DNA of 8,579 nt from a bacterium (GTDB lineage Bacteria; UBP14; UBA6098): positions 1 through 8,579 of the forward strand of contig DAOWNU010000062.1 in NCBI GenBank assembly GCA_030642425.1, given 5' to 3'. A program made the translations under genes and the position numbers. The notes beneath the pieces are model-generated. The model was given only the letters and a program-made list of their open reading frames with translations. It made no database searches and was not told the origin of the DNA. Shown one piece after another: positions 1 through 5,661 of the stretch (within the stretch, counting starts at the first letter, position 1; each line of letters opens with the position of its first letter).

Positions 1-123
1 AAAGGCGAGGGCAAAGGAACGATATATTTCGATTTCGAGGGCGGATACCCTATTTATACGACATTCAACTGGATTGTCGATTTCACTATAACAAGCGTCG
101 ATCAAACGGTTAGAAGCCACTGA
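1..123 (+). CDS. 3' end of an unidentified plus-strand gene
   Basis: Frame 1 is open from the first base to a TGA at 121-123 and gives 40 residues. They alternate aromatic or aliphatic residues with polar ones (for example YFDFEGG, TTFNWIVDFTITSVD), which suggests beta-strands of a secreted or surface protein. The gene's start lies outside the window. It is the only coding sequence on the plus strand and it converges on the ompA-like gene. The opposite strand is also open over this short stretch, so the call rests on the more protein-like composition of the plus frame. No family is recognised. Confidence 0.55.
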   Translation, partial: KGEGKGTIYFDFEGGYPIYTTFNWIVDFTITSVDQTVRSH

Positions 124-380
124 GAACGGGCGCAAAAAAAAATTTCAAAATCCAAATGCCGAATGTCAAATGAAGCTCAAAATCTAAAAAATCTGTCTTT
201 GCGGGATTGACCCAGAATCCACGAGGCGGCGACACGTGGAAAATTTTTCCAAAATGGTCTCTATTTTCTTGTTTCAAACGGTCTCCGTTGGAACATCTTT
301 TCGACGCTCTGCGTCGAGGGGGGAGAAAGATAACGCGGAACATCGAAGCATAATGCGCTCACGTGGGTGCAAGGTAAAAC
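124..380. other. gene-free stretch between convergent genes, with repeat-like sequence
   Basis: I see no credible gene here. The left part is AT-rich and contains stuttering words (CAAAATCCAAATGCCGAATG, then GTCAAATGAAG) typical of dispersed low-complexity repeats in genomes of uncultured bacteria. Around 200-225, read on the minus strand, is GTGGATTCTGGGTCAATCC, which resembles a degraded copy of the 'TGGATTC...' repeat seen again at 6716-6744. A weak stem (TCCACG 219-224 with CGTGGA 236-241, followed by AAATTTTT) could end the plus-strand transcript, but it is short. Confidence 0.5.
301..317. repeat. perfect 7-bp hairpin downstream of the ompA-like gene
   Basis: TCGACGC - TCT - GCGTCGA forms a perfect 7-bp stem with a 3-base loop, 64 bases past the stop of the ompA-like gene on its strand. 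On the minus strand it is followed by AAAAGATG rather than a run of T, so it does not meet the usual form of an intrinsic terminator. It could still stabilise the 3' end of the mRNA. Confidence 0.35.
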
Positions 381-1163
381 TTATTTTATCTTTCGGAACT
401 CGACCCTGCGGTTCTCGGCGCGGCCTTCCGAAGTGCCGTTGTCGGCGATAGGCATAGACTCGCCGTAGCCTTGCGCGGAAAGATTTGCCGGAACGATATT
501 GAAATTGGCGGCCAGATAGTTCTTGACCGCTTTTGCACGGCGTTTCGATAGTTTTGAATTATACGATTCGGTGCCGATAGAGTCGGTGTGTCCGGCGACT
601 TCGATCACCCATCCGGGATGTCTTTCGAGAATCTTGCCGATCTTGTCGAGAAGGCTATACGAGTCCGGAGTGATCTCGTCGCTGTTGAACTCGAAATATA
701 TCTCATTCGTGATAAATATCCCCTTATCGACAAATTCCTTCTCGACGTTCACATCCTGAATGGGCCTGCGCTCTCTGCGCGGGCATCCGCGCTCGTTGAC
801 AATAGTTCCGGGGGGAGTGCCGGGGCACATATCGAAAATATCCCAGACGCCGTCGCCGTCGGTATCGGTATGTTCCATCGGCGTGAGATTGAAGCCTATC
901 GCCAGATTGAATCCGACACTGCGGACAATAATATTGGACTCGTCGCTCGCGACAAGTTCCGCAACATTTATAAAGACATAGTCCTCGACGTCGCTGTATA
1001 TCGGCATGCCGCCGAAATCGATGAAGAAATCGCCCTCGAGAAAGACGTTTGGCGAGACGCTCAGGCGGCCGAGCGCGCCGACAGTCGCGCCGAGCGATGT
1101 TTTGCTGCTCTCATAATAGGAGGGTATGTCGCCCCGTAATAGTAATACAACGCATCGTCCCAC
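381..1163 (-). CDS. OmpA-family outer-membrane protein, C-terminal part (separated by a frameshift)
   Basis: This is the 3' part of one gene that runs 1720 to 381; restoring one base near 1120 joins the two parts into a 446-residue protein. In joined numbering this frame carries the end of the beta-barrel (about 201-282), a thrombospondin-type-3, probably calcium-binding, linker (DTDGDGVWDIFDMCP, 286-300), and a complete OmpA C-terminal peptidoglycan-binding domain (about 339-446). D380 in GHTD and R395 in LSKRRAKAV are spaced as the Asp/Arg pair that grips diaminopimelate in OmpA. The domain ends normally with ENRRVEF and a TAA stop at 381-383. The local ATG at 1161-1163 is not expected to be a real start: it has no Shine-Dalgarno sequence and lies in the middle of the barrel. 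Expected role: anchoring the outer membrane to the cell wall. Family sure; whether it is made intact is unknown. Confidence 0.9.
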   Translation of the reverse strand: MGRCVVLLLRGDIPSYYESSKTSLGATVGALGRLSVSPNVFLEGDFFIDFGGMPIYSDVEDYVFINVAELVASDESNIIVRSVGFNLAIGFNLTPMEHTDTDGDGVWDIFDMCPGTPPGTIVNERGCPRRERRPIQDVNVEKEFVDKGIFITNEIYFEFNSDEITPDSYSLLDKIGKILERHPGWVIEVAGHTDSIGTESYNSKLSKRRAKAVKNYLAANFNIVPANLSAQGYGESMPIADNGTSEGRAENRRVEFRKIK

Positions 1164-1720
1164 GTCTCGATTATCGGGATGTCCATAAATACCCGGTAGT
1201 TATCGACAAATATCGTCGGACCGACAAAGACCCCAAAGCCGTGGAACGGGTTCGAGCCGAATGAGAATTGCAGCGCCGGGTTGATTTTGAACGACTCGAA
1301 CGAGCCATCTTCGCGGCAATCGCCATACTCGGCCGTGAAGGACGTTGTCGATAGGTCAACGCCGTTATAAATGCTATAGTCGAGGAAAGCCTTGCTTTTC
1401 ACGCCCGAGTTGATAGAGTAATCGAGGTTCAGTCTGGCGCCGAGGTTTTGCTTGAACCAAAGAGTGAAAAATCCGCCGCCGCCGACCTGCATCCCGGGCG
1501 AAATCTCCCACTCTGCAACCATCGAAGGAACCTCGAAGACATTGGGCGGGTAGTATTGTGTATTGTCGATCCAGCCGCCTGTTCCGGCGTATTGGCTGGA
1601 CACGAACTTGCCGGCGGTCGGCATCGAGATGGACATGTGCAGACCGAAATCCATGTATTGTCCATAGACGAGCGAGCCAAGGATCAGAATAACAACGAAA
1701 CACAGGTGAAAACGTCTCAT
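1061..1720 (-). CDS. OmpA-family outer-membrane protein, N-terminal part (signal peptide and beta-barrel, truncated by frameshift)
   Basis: This is the 5' part of the same gene. The start at 1720 is chosen because GGGGGAG lies just upstream and the protein begins with a classic signal peptide: MRRF, a hydrophobic core (about residues 6-18), and a likely cleavage after VYG at 20. Residues 21-200 are rich in alternating aromatic and small residues (GGGFFTLWF, LNLDYSI, FGVFVGPTIFV), as expected of an outer-membrane beta-barrel. The true frame is lost after about residue 200, where ...YYYYGATYP should continue as SYYESSKTS. Past that point this frame runs into nonsense (RAAKHRSARLSARSAA) and stops at 1061. 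The frame is also open upstream of 1720, back to 1960 inside the PHP gene, but that extension would put 80 residues in front of a perfect signal peptide and is rejected. Confidence 0.85.
   Translation of the reverse strand: MRRFHLCFVVILILGSLVYGQYMDFGLHMSISMPTAGKFVSSQYAGTGGWIDNTQYYPPNVFEVPSMVAEWEISPGMQVGGGGFFTLWFKQNLGARLNLDYSINSGVKSKAFLDYSIYNGVDLSTTSFTAEYGDCREDGSFESFKINPALQFSFGSNPFHGFGVFVGPTIFVDNYRVFMDIPIIETWDDALYYYYGATYPPIMRAAKHRSARLSARSAA
1118..1126 (-). other. frameshift site in the ompA-like gene
   Basis: On the minus strand the upstream frame reads TAC CCT CCT ATT and the downstream frame reads TCC TAT TAT GAG. Adding one base in the short C run (the GGG at 1122-1124 on the plus strand) gives TAC CCC TCC TAT TAT GAG and one open frame of 447 codons including stop. 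Length agrees: 1340 bases from 381 to 1720 is one short of a multiple of three. It may be a real mutation or a sequencing or assembly error. Confidence 0.85.
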
Positions 1721-1766
1721 AATCTCCCCCATCGTGTGTGTTACGGTTTTGAAATTTTCTATGAAT

Positions 1767-1795
1767 AACATAATCCGCGACAGGCCGATTGTCAA
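1767..1795 (-). promoter_or_regulatory. sigma-70-type promoter of the ompA-like gene
   Basis: On the minus strand there is a perfect -35 box TTGACA (1790-1795), a 17-base spacer, and TATGTT (1767-1772; 4 of 6 matches to TATAAT). Transcription would start near 1760 and leave a leader of about 40 bases before the ATG at 1720. The promoter sits in the gap between the PHP gene's stop and the ompA-like start, so the ompA-like gene is probably a separate unit. Confidence 0.6.
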
Positions 1796-1797
1796 AT

Positions 1798-1813
1798 ACA
1801 AAGATAGCTTTGT
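1798..1813. repeat. small AT-rich hairpin between the PHP and ompA-like genes
   Basis: ACAAAG - ATAG - CTTTGT is a perfect 6-bp inverted repeat just upstream of the -35 box of the ompA-like promoter and 36 bases past the PHP stop. The run of T follows it on the plus strand, not the minus strand, so it is a poor terminator for the PHP gene. It could be an operator or chance. Confidence 0.25.
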
Positions 1814-1848
1814 TTTTAAGATTAGTTCTTCAAAGGGGGAATTATCGT

Positions 1849-2688
1849 CTAACTCGACGCACGAACTGTGGCTTCCCAGCGTTCGCGCAGCTTGGTCATA
1901 AATTCGTAGCGGATTTTGAATATTCCAAGGAGCGGGTCCCCACGCCTGAAACCGTGGCAATCGGAACCACCCGTCATAATCAGGTCGTTATCATTTGCGA
2001 ATTCTACCAGAGTTTGTTGATCGCGCTGGCTGTGCCGTGGATAATAGACTTCGAGACCGTCGATCCCCCATTGAAGAAGCTCCGGCAACTTCACCATCAT
2101 CCCCTCGGTAACCCCCGGATGCGCGGCGATAGCTAACCCACCCGCCCCTTTTATTGTGTCGATAGCCTCTTGCGGCGAGGGCGCCCATTTCGGGATGTAT
2201 GCCGGTTTTCCGGCGGCGAGATAACGCGAAAAAGCCTCGAAAATATTGCTGACCAGTCCAGCATTAATAAGAAAATCCGCGATATGCGGCCTGCCGAGCG
2301 CACCGCCGTTCGCAATCCGCGCGATATCGTCATAGGTGCAGGGATACCCCATTTCGGTGATTACTTTACAGGTTTCCACCACACGATAGACCCTCGCGTC
2401 GACCTGCTTTTTTAGCAGATCGCCGAGTGCCGCATTGTCGATATCGATGTAATACCCGAGGATATGCATCCTGCCGTCGAGATAGTGGGTGGAAATCTCC
2501 AATGCGGGGGCGAGATCGATCCCCTTTGCGCGGGCGGCTTCGAGCGCTTCTTCGACACCGTCAACTGTGTCGTGATCAGTCAGGGCGATACCGGACAGGC
2601 CGAAATTATGGGCGCGCTCGACTATCTCTGTCGGCGTGAACGTACCGTCGGATGCGCAACTGTGTATGTGAAGATCGCAATATTTCAA
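1849..2688 (-). CDS. PHP-domain metal-dependent phosphoesterase (TrpH / RNase AM-like)
   Basis: 279 residues, a typical length for the family. The metal ligands of the PHP fold are all visible: H7 and H9 in DLHIHS, D14, D38 and H39 in ALTDHDTVDG, E64, H75, H135 in GRPH, H190 in AAHPG, and D243 and H245 in GSDCHG. Characterised relatives bind three divalent metals and act as 3',5'-nucleotide bisphosphate phosphatases or 5'-3' exoribonucleases trimming small RNAs; which activity applies here cannot be read from sequence. The protein looks cytoplasmic, with no signal peptide. The start is TTG at 2686-2688: AAGGA lies 9 bases upstream, an in-frame stop precedes it, and the next Met is residue 74. 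It follows fchA by 35 bases with no visible terminator between, so the two are probably co-transcribed. Confidence 0.9.
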   Translation of the reverse strand: MKYCDLHIHSCASDGTFTPTEIVERAHNFGLSGIALTDHDTVDGVEEALEAARAKGIDLAPALEISTHYLDGRMHILGYYIDIDNAALGDLLKKQVDARVYRVVETCKVITEMGYPCTYDDIARIANGGALGRPHIADFLINAGLVSNIFEAFSRYLAAGKPAYIPKWAPSPQEAIDTIKGAGGLAIAAHPGVTEGMMVKLPELLQWGIDGLEVYYPRHSQRDQQTLVEFANDNDLIMTGGSDCHGFRRGDPLLGIFKIRYEFMTKLRERWEATVRASS

Positions 2689-2723
2689 ATCGTCGATTCC
2701 TTAAATATTTGGAAAAAGTGTTT

Positions 2724-3353
2724 TTATCCGAGTATTATATTGCCCGCTACTTCCAGTGTCGATTCGTATAACTCGTCCCCCTCGGCCATCAGGATTTCTC
2801 CCCGCTCCCGCATATTATCGACAAAATCGTCGTCGGTAATCGATTTCAGATTTATCTCAACATTGACCCATGCGGATTCCATCGAAGAATAGGCCAGAGA
2901 CGCGGCGACCGCGGCGTCGGAGACGACGTTCTTGTTTCCGATTTCCGCGGATTCCATTGCGAGTGAAAGCAACTCGACCGACAGTTCGGCGGTTTTGAAC
3001 GGCACACTGGCCGCCTCTTTGGTTGCCGCTTGTATTGCTGTTTTGCGGCTGCTCTTCTCCTCGTCGTTGGATTTTGGGAGTTTATAGGCTGCCATAATTT
3101 TATCGAAGGCCCCGGCGTCGAGGTCGATCAGTTTTGTGAATTCGGCGCGAAGTCTTTCGCTCTCCGTCAATAATTCCTTCACCCTGTCCTGAACGCTTTC
3201 GTAGCCCTTTTTCCCGATAGTAAAATTGAAGACCATTGAAACGAGCGCCGCCGCGCATGCGCCGACGAGTGCCGCCGCGCTTCCTCCGCCGGGTGTCGAA
3301 GATTTGCCCGCAAGGTCGTCCAGAAATTCCGTAATCTTAGATTCTATCAGCAT
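2724..3353 (-). CDS. fchA: methenyltetrahydrofolate cyclohydrolase / cyclodeaminase family protein (FchA-like)
   Basis: 209 residues, the normal length of a stand-alone FTCD C-terminal-type protein. Family marks are STPGGGSAAA (19-28), the acidic IDLDAGAF site (76-83) that matches the catalytic aspartate region of the cyclodeaminase, VPFKTAELS (117-125) and VSDAAVAA (144-151). The fold is an all-helical dimer. FchA of acetogens and clostridia hydrolyses 5,10-methenyl-THF to 10-formyl-THF; cyclodeaminases convert 5-formimino-THF to methenyl-THF plus ammonia. The sequence does not decide between them, but the FtcD of this locus already has a cyclodeaminase domain, so cyclohydrolase is the better guess. 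The ATG at 3353 follows AAGGA with 5-6 bases between. It is cytoplasmic, first gene of a probable two-gene unit with the PHP gene, and a clear paralogue of FtcD residues 405-600. Confidence 0.88.
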   Translation of the reverse strand: MLIESKITEFLDDLAGKSSTPGGGSAAALVGACAAALVSMVFNFTIGKKGYESVQDRVKELLTESERLRAEFTKLIDLDAGAFDKIMAAYKLPKSNDEEKSSRKTAIQAATKEAASVPFKTAELSVELLSLAMESAEIGNKNVVSDAAVAASLAYSSMESAWVNVEINLKSITDDDFVDNMRERGEILMAEGDELYESTLEVAGNIILG

Positions 3354-3402
3354 TTCATTCCTTTATTATAATGCTACAGCTTGGTAACAGAAATAATTTG
3401 TT

Positions 3403-3430
3403 ATTATAAGTCTTCAATTTGAAGATGCAA
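3403..3430 (-). promoter_or_regulatory. candidate promoter of fchA
   Basis: On the minus strand TTGCAT (3425-3430, preceded by C) is followed after 16 bases by a perfect TATAAT (3403-3408). Transcription would begin near 3396, about 43 bases before the ATG. The same CTTGCA(T/C)-spacer-TATA(A/T)T layout precedes two other genes in this window. Another TATAAT at 3365-3370 is too close to the Shine-Dalgarno sequence to serve. Confidence 0.5.
3411..3425. promoter_or_regulatory. palindrome inside the fchA promoter spacer, possible operator
   Basis: TCTTCA - ATT - TGAAGA is a perfect 6-bp inverted repeat that fills the spacer between the -10 and -35 boxes of the fchA promoter. This is a classic place for a repressor site. 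No run of T follows it on either strand, so it is not a terminator. Confidence 0.35.
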
Positions 3431-3504
3431 GTGAAAAAGCCATGAATACAGTTATGAGGGAAAAATATTCTGATGGTTTCCGCAATTATGCTTATCTCAA
3501 GCAA

Positions 3505-3545
3505 AACCTTTTAAAGGTTAGCCTTTTAAGCGTTTTAAGACGCTT
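3505..3545. repeat. two adjacent perfect palindromes upstream of fchA
   Basis: AACCTTT - T - AAAGGTT (3505-3519) is followed by AAGCGT - TTTAAG - ACGCTT (3528-3545). Both are perfect. They lie between the end of the small membrane protein gene and the fchA promoter. Neither has a downstream run of T on the minus strand, so they are weak terminator candidates. They may be protein-binding sites or 3'-end structures of the ftcD transcript. Confidence 0.35.
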
Positions 3546-3598
3546 CGGTTCACCGGCTTGAAATAGACTCGTTCGTTATAAGTGGATTGGCGGCGGGT

Positions 3599-3766
3599 CT
3601 ATTCGGGTTTGGCATTGCGCCTTGTCGCCTTGTAAAGGACCTCGTTTAAACGTCTGTCCTGACGCTGGACCCTCTCCCGAAGACGGATGAATTCTCCGAA
3701 AAGCCTATAGACCGCCCACGCGAGGACGAGAACCATAATACATATTATCGCAACCGTGATTTCGAT
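3599..3766 (-). CDS. candidate 55-residue single-span membrane protein with a non-AUG (ATC) start
   Basis: The minus-strand frame ending in TAG at 3599-3601 reads ITVAIICIMVLVLAWAVY, a clear membrane span, then a basic, charged tail (RLRERVQRQDRRLNEV... to NAKPE) with helical, coiled-coil character. A strong GGAGG (3772-3776) sits 20 bases past the ftcD stop. The only start at proper spacing is ATC at 3764-3766, 5 bases after GGAGG. No in-frame ATG, GTG or TTG exists before the ATG at 3734-3736, which would cut the membrane span in half, lacks its own Shine-Dalgarno sequence and would leave 45 residues. AUC or AUU starts are rare but known (infC, pcnB use AUU). It is likely translated as the last gene of the DUF58-ftcD unit, with the basic tail in the cytoplasm. 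No family is recognised. A start-codon mutation or sequence error is the main alternative. Confidence 0.55.
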   Translation of the reverse strand: MEITVAIICIMVLVLAWAVYRLFGEFIRLRERVQRQDRRLNEVLYKATRRNAKPE

Positions 3767-3792
3767 TTTCCCCTCCGGGGTTATTCTCGATA

Positions 3793-5634
3793 TTATTTGC
3801 TGTTAAGCCTATCGATTCGCGCCGTCACAATCGCCATCGTTTTAGCCAATACATCTTCGGCCTGCCTTTTCAGATCTTCGCAACGGCCTTTCATCCGGTC
3901 GACAAATTCCGAATCGGTGATGTCCCCGAGATTTATCAGGACGTTCAACACGCCGCCGATAACCCCGGAATAGGCCATCTGCGCGCCGACACCGGCGTCC
4001 GAGACCGAGGCGAGATTGCCCGTTTCCGCAATCTCCGCGGCCAGTTTCATGGCCTCGAAAGATAATTCCGCGGTGCCGAGCGGCACATCGACCGCCTTCT
4101 TAAGGCCCGCCTGAATTGCGCTTTCGCGGGTCTTTTTATCCTCGTCCGTCTTTTTGGGCATCCGCATAGCCTCGAGGTAATCGTTGAAGGCCTGTGTGTC
4201 CTCATCGACCGCGCCGGACAGTTTTTTCTTAATATCCTGAGCTTTAACGGCCAGATCAATAAAGCCAGCGGCCTTTCCCATATTTGTTTGTTTGAGAACC
4301 GTAAGATTTGCGACCATAGAGGCCAGCGCCGCGCCGAGCGAGCCTGCCAGCGCCGCGACCGAGCCGCCACCCGGCGCGGGGGACTGCCTCGAGACCTCAT
4401 CGACGAAATCTTTGCAGCGCATCGCGATAAGGGCGTCGCCGGGCAGTTTGGGCATCCCGATAATCTTCTCCTCCGGGTCGAATGGCGCGACATCGTTGAA
4501 GCCCATCGCGAGAATGGCGGCTTGGATAATGTCTTCTTCCGGGATTCCGGTCGATTGCTCCTGCTTTTCGAGGTAATATCGCCCCGCCATAAGCATGGCC
4601 TGATATGGGATAAGCCCGACCACTTCGCTGCCGGTAACAACTATCCCGCGTTTTGCGGCAAGTTCGCGCGCCTTTTCGAGCACAATATGCGGCGGCGTGA
4701 TATTGTAATTCGTGAGATTGATAGATATCTGGGCGCGGCCGTATTCCTCCACAATCCAGCCTATCGCTTTCGAGTATGGAAATATCCCCGGCGATTTGGC
4801 CGAACGGCCGATAATATTCTTTCGTGAAGTGCCGTGCTCGGCCAGTAGCTCGACAATAGAGAAACCATGGTCTTTTTGATAATGCTCCTCGAGTGAGTCG
4901 AGATTATCCGCGACAAAATCGCATTCCGCGCAGGGATAATTATTCTCCGTGTATTTCAGCAGCTTTCCACGGAAATAGAACGGTTCAATATTGCCCCGTC
5001 GGACAGAACGCCCCTTTTCGCGCAGTTCGAACGCAATATCCGTGGCGTATTTCTTCTCTCGCGTGTTCAAATCGACATTATACGCGATAAGGAACTCGCG
5101 CGCGCTTATCGCGATAGCTCCGGCGCCGGGATTGAACTCCGCCGGGCCGAAATCCGGCTTCATCTGCGGGTCTTTCAACTTTTCGGGAAGGCCCTCGTAT
5201 TCGCCCTTTCGGACATAGGCTAAATTCCTTCTCTCCGGGGAAGTTGCGGCATATTCGTAGAGATAAACCGGTATCTTCAACTCGTCGCCCACGCGTTTGC
5301 CGAGCTTTTTCGCAAGCTCCACACATTCGTCCATTGTAACGCCCTCGACCGGCACGAACGGGCAAACATCGGTTGCGCCGAAACGCGGGTGCGAGCCGTG
5401 CTGAACCCGCATATCGATAATCTCTGCGGCCCGTTTAACCGCCCTGAACGCCGCTTCGAGAACGCCTTCGGGCGTGCCGACAAATGTAACGACCGTGCGG
5501 TTCGTGGCCTCGCCGGGGTCGACGTCTTTCAAATCGACATCGGCGATCTCCTTAATCGCATCGGTTATCTCATCGATAATCGCCATATCGCGGCCTTCGG
5601 AGAAATTCGGCACGCATTCGACTATTTTTTGCAT
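3793..5634 (-). CDS. ftcD: bifunctional glutamate formimidoyltransferase / formimino-THF cyclodeaminase with zinc-finger-like insert
   Basis: 613 residues. Residues 1-180 are the formiminotransferase N-terminal subdomain (VECVPNFSEGRD at the start; HGSHPRFGATDVCPFVPV at 79-96, where H82 matches the catalytic His82 of the pig enzyme). Residues 181-400 are the C-terminal subdomain (AIGWIVEEYGRAQISINLTN, 290-309). Residues 405-613 are the cyclodeaminase (SPAPGGGSVAA, 418-428; VDEDTQAF, 476-483; VSDAGVGAQMAYS, 544-556). The enzyme moves the formimino group of N-formimino-L-glutamate, from histidine breakdown, to THF and then releases ammonia to give 5,10-methenyl-THF. Usual FTCDs have about 540 residues; most of the excess is a 60-70 residue insert (about 214-282) holding C235, C238, H251 and H256. 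GGAGGAG sits 5 bases before the ATG at 5634. The gene starts 27 bases after the DUF58 stop; no hutH, hutU or hutI is in the window. Confidence 0.95.
   Translation of the reverse strand: MQKIVECVPNFSEGRDMAIIDEITDAIKEIADVDLKDVDPGEATNRTVVTFVGTPEGVLEAAFRAVKRAAEIIDMRVQHGSHPRFGATDVCPFVPVEGVTMDECVELAKKLGKRVGDELKIPVYLYEYAATSPERRNLAYVRKGEYEGLPEKLKDPQMKPDFGPAEFNPGAGAIAISAREFLIAYNVDLNTREKKYATDIAFELREKGRSVRRGNIEPFYFRGKLLKYTENNYPCAECDFVADNLDSLEEHYQKDHGFSIVELLAEHGTSRKNIIGRSAKSPGIFPYSKAIGWIVEEYGRAQISINLTNYNITPPHIVLEKARELAAKRGIVVTGSEVVGLIPYQAMLMAGRYYLEKQEQSTGIPEEDIIQAAILAMGFNDVAPFDPEEKIIGMPKLPGDALIAMRCKDFVDEVSRQSPAPGGGSVAALAGSLGAALASMVANLTVLKQTNMGKAAGFIDLAVKAQDIKKKLSGAVDEDTQAFNDYLEAMRMPKKTDEDKKTRESAIQAGLKKAVDVPLGTAELSFEAMKLAAEIAETGNLASVSDAGVGAQMAYSGVIGGVLNVLINLGDITDSEFVDRMKGRCEDLKRQAEDVLAKTMAIVTARIDRLNSK
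4867..4932 (-). other. C2H2 zinc-finger-like motif inside FtcD
   Basis: FtcD residues 235-256 read C-x2-C-x12-H-x4-H (C235, C238, H251, H256), with phenylalanine and leucine at the positions a classic C2H2 finger uses for its core (F240, L248 approximately). It lies in an insert between SVRRGNIEPFYFRGK and the conserved KAIGWIVEEY segment of the formiminotransferase. Zinc binding is inferred from the residue pattern alone. A structural or regulatory role is more likely than DNA binding. Confidence 0.7.
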
Positions 5635-5661
5635 TGTCTCCTCCAGTAAATCCGGTTCGCC

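Noticed and set aside
588..1139. 183-codon open frame on the plus strand
   Set aside because: It lies entirely antisense to the ompA-like gene, lacks a recognisable Shine-Dalgarno sequence and encodes no known domain; the opposite strand has clear homology.
1721..1960. Upstream extension of the ompA-like frame to an ATG at 1960
   Set aside because: It would overlap the end of the PHP gene by over 100 bases and put 80 residues before a clear signal peptide; the ATG at 1720 has a good Shine-Dalgarno sequence and a promoter.
3365..3370. A perfect TATAAT just upstream of fchA as its -10 box
   Set aside because: It would place the transcript start within or after the Shine-Dalgarno sequence; the TATAAT at 3403-3408 with a matching -35 is better placed.
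3354..3598. A folate or other riboswitch ahead of fchA
   Set aside because: The leader from the likely start is only about 43 bases, and no known riboswitch core is visible.
4288..4827. 179-codon open frame on the plus strand
   Set aside because: Antisense to conserved parts of ftcD; its composition is a by-product of the real gene's codons.
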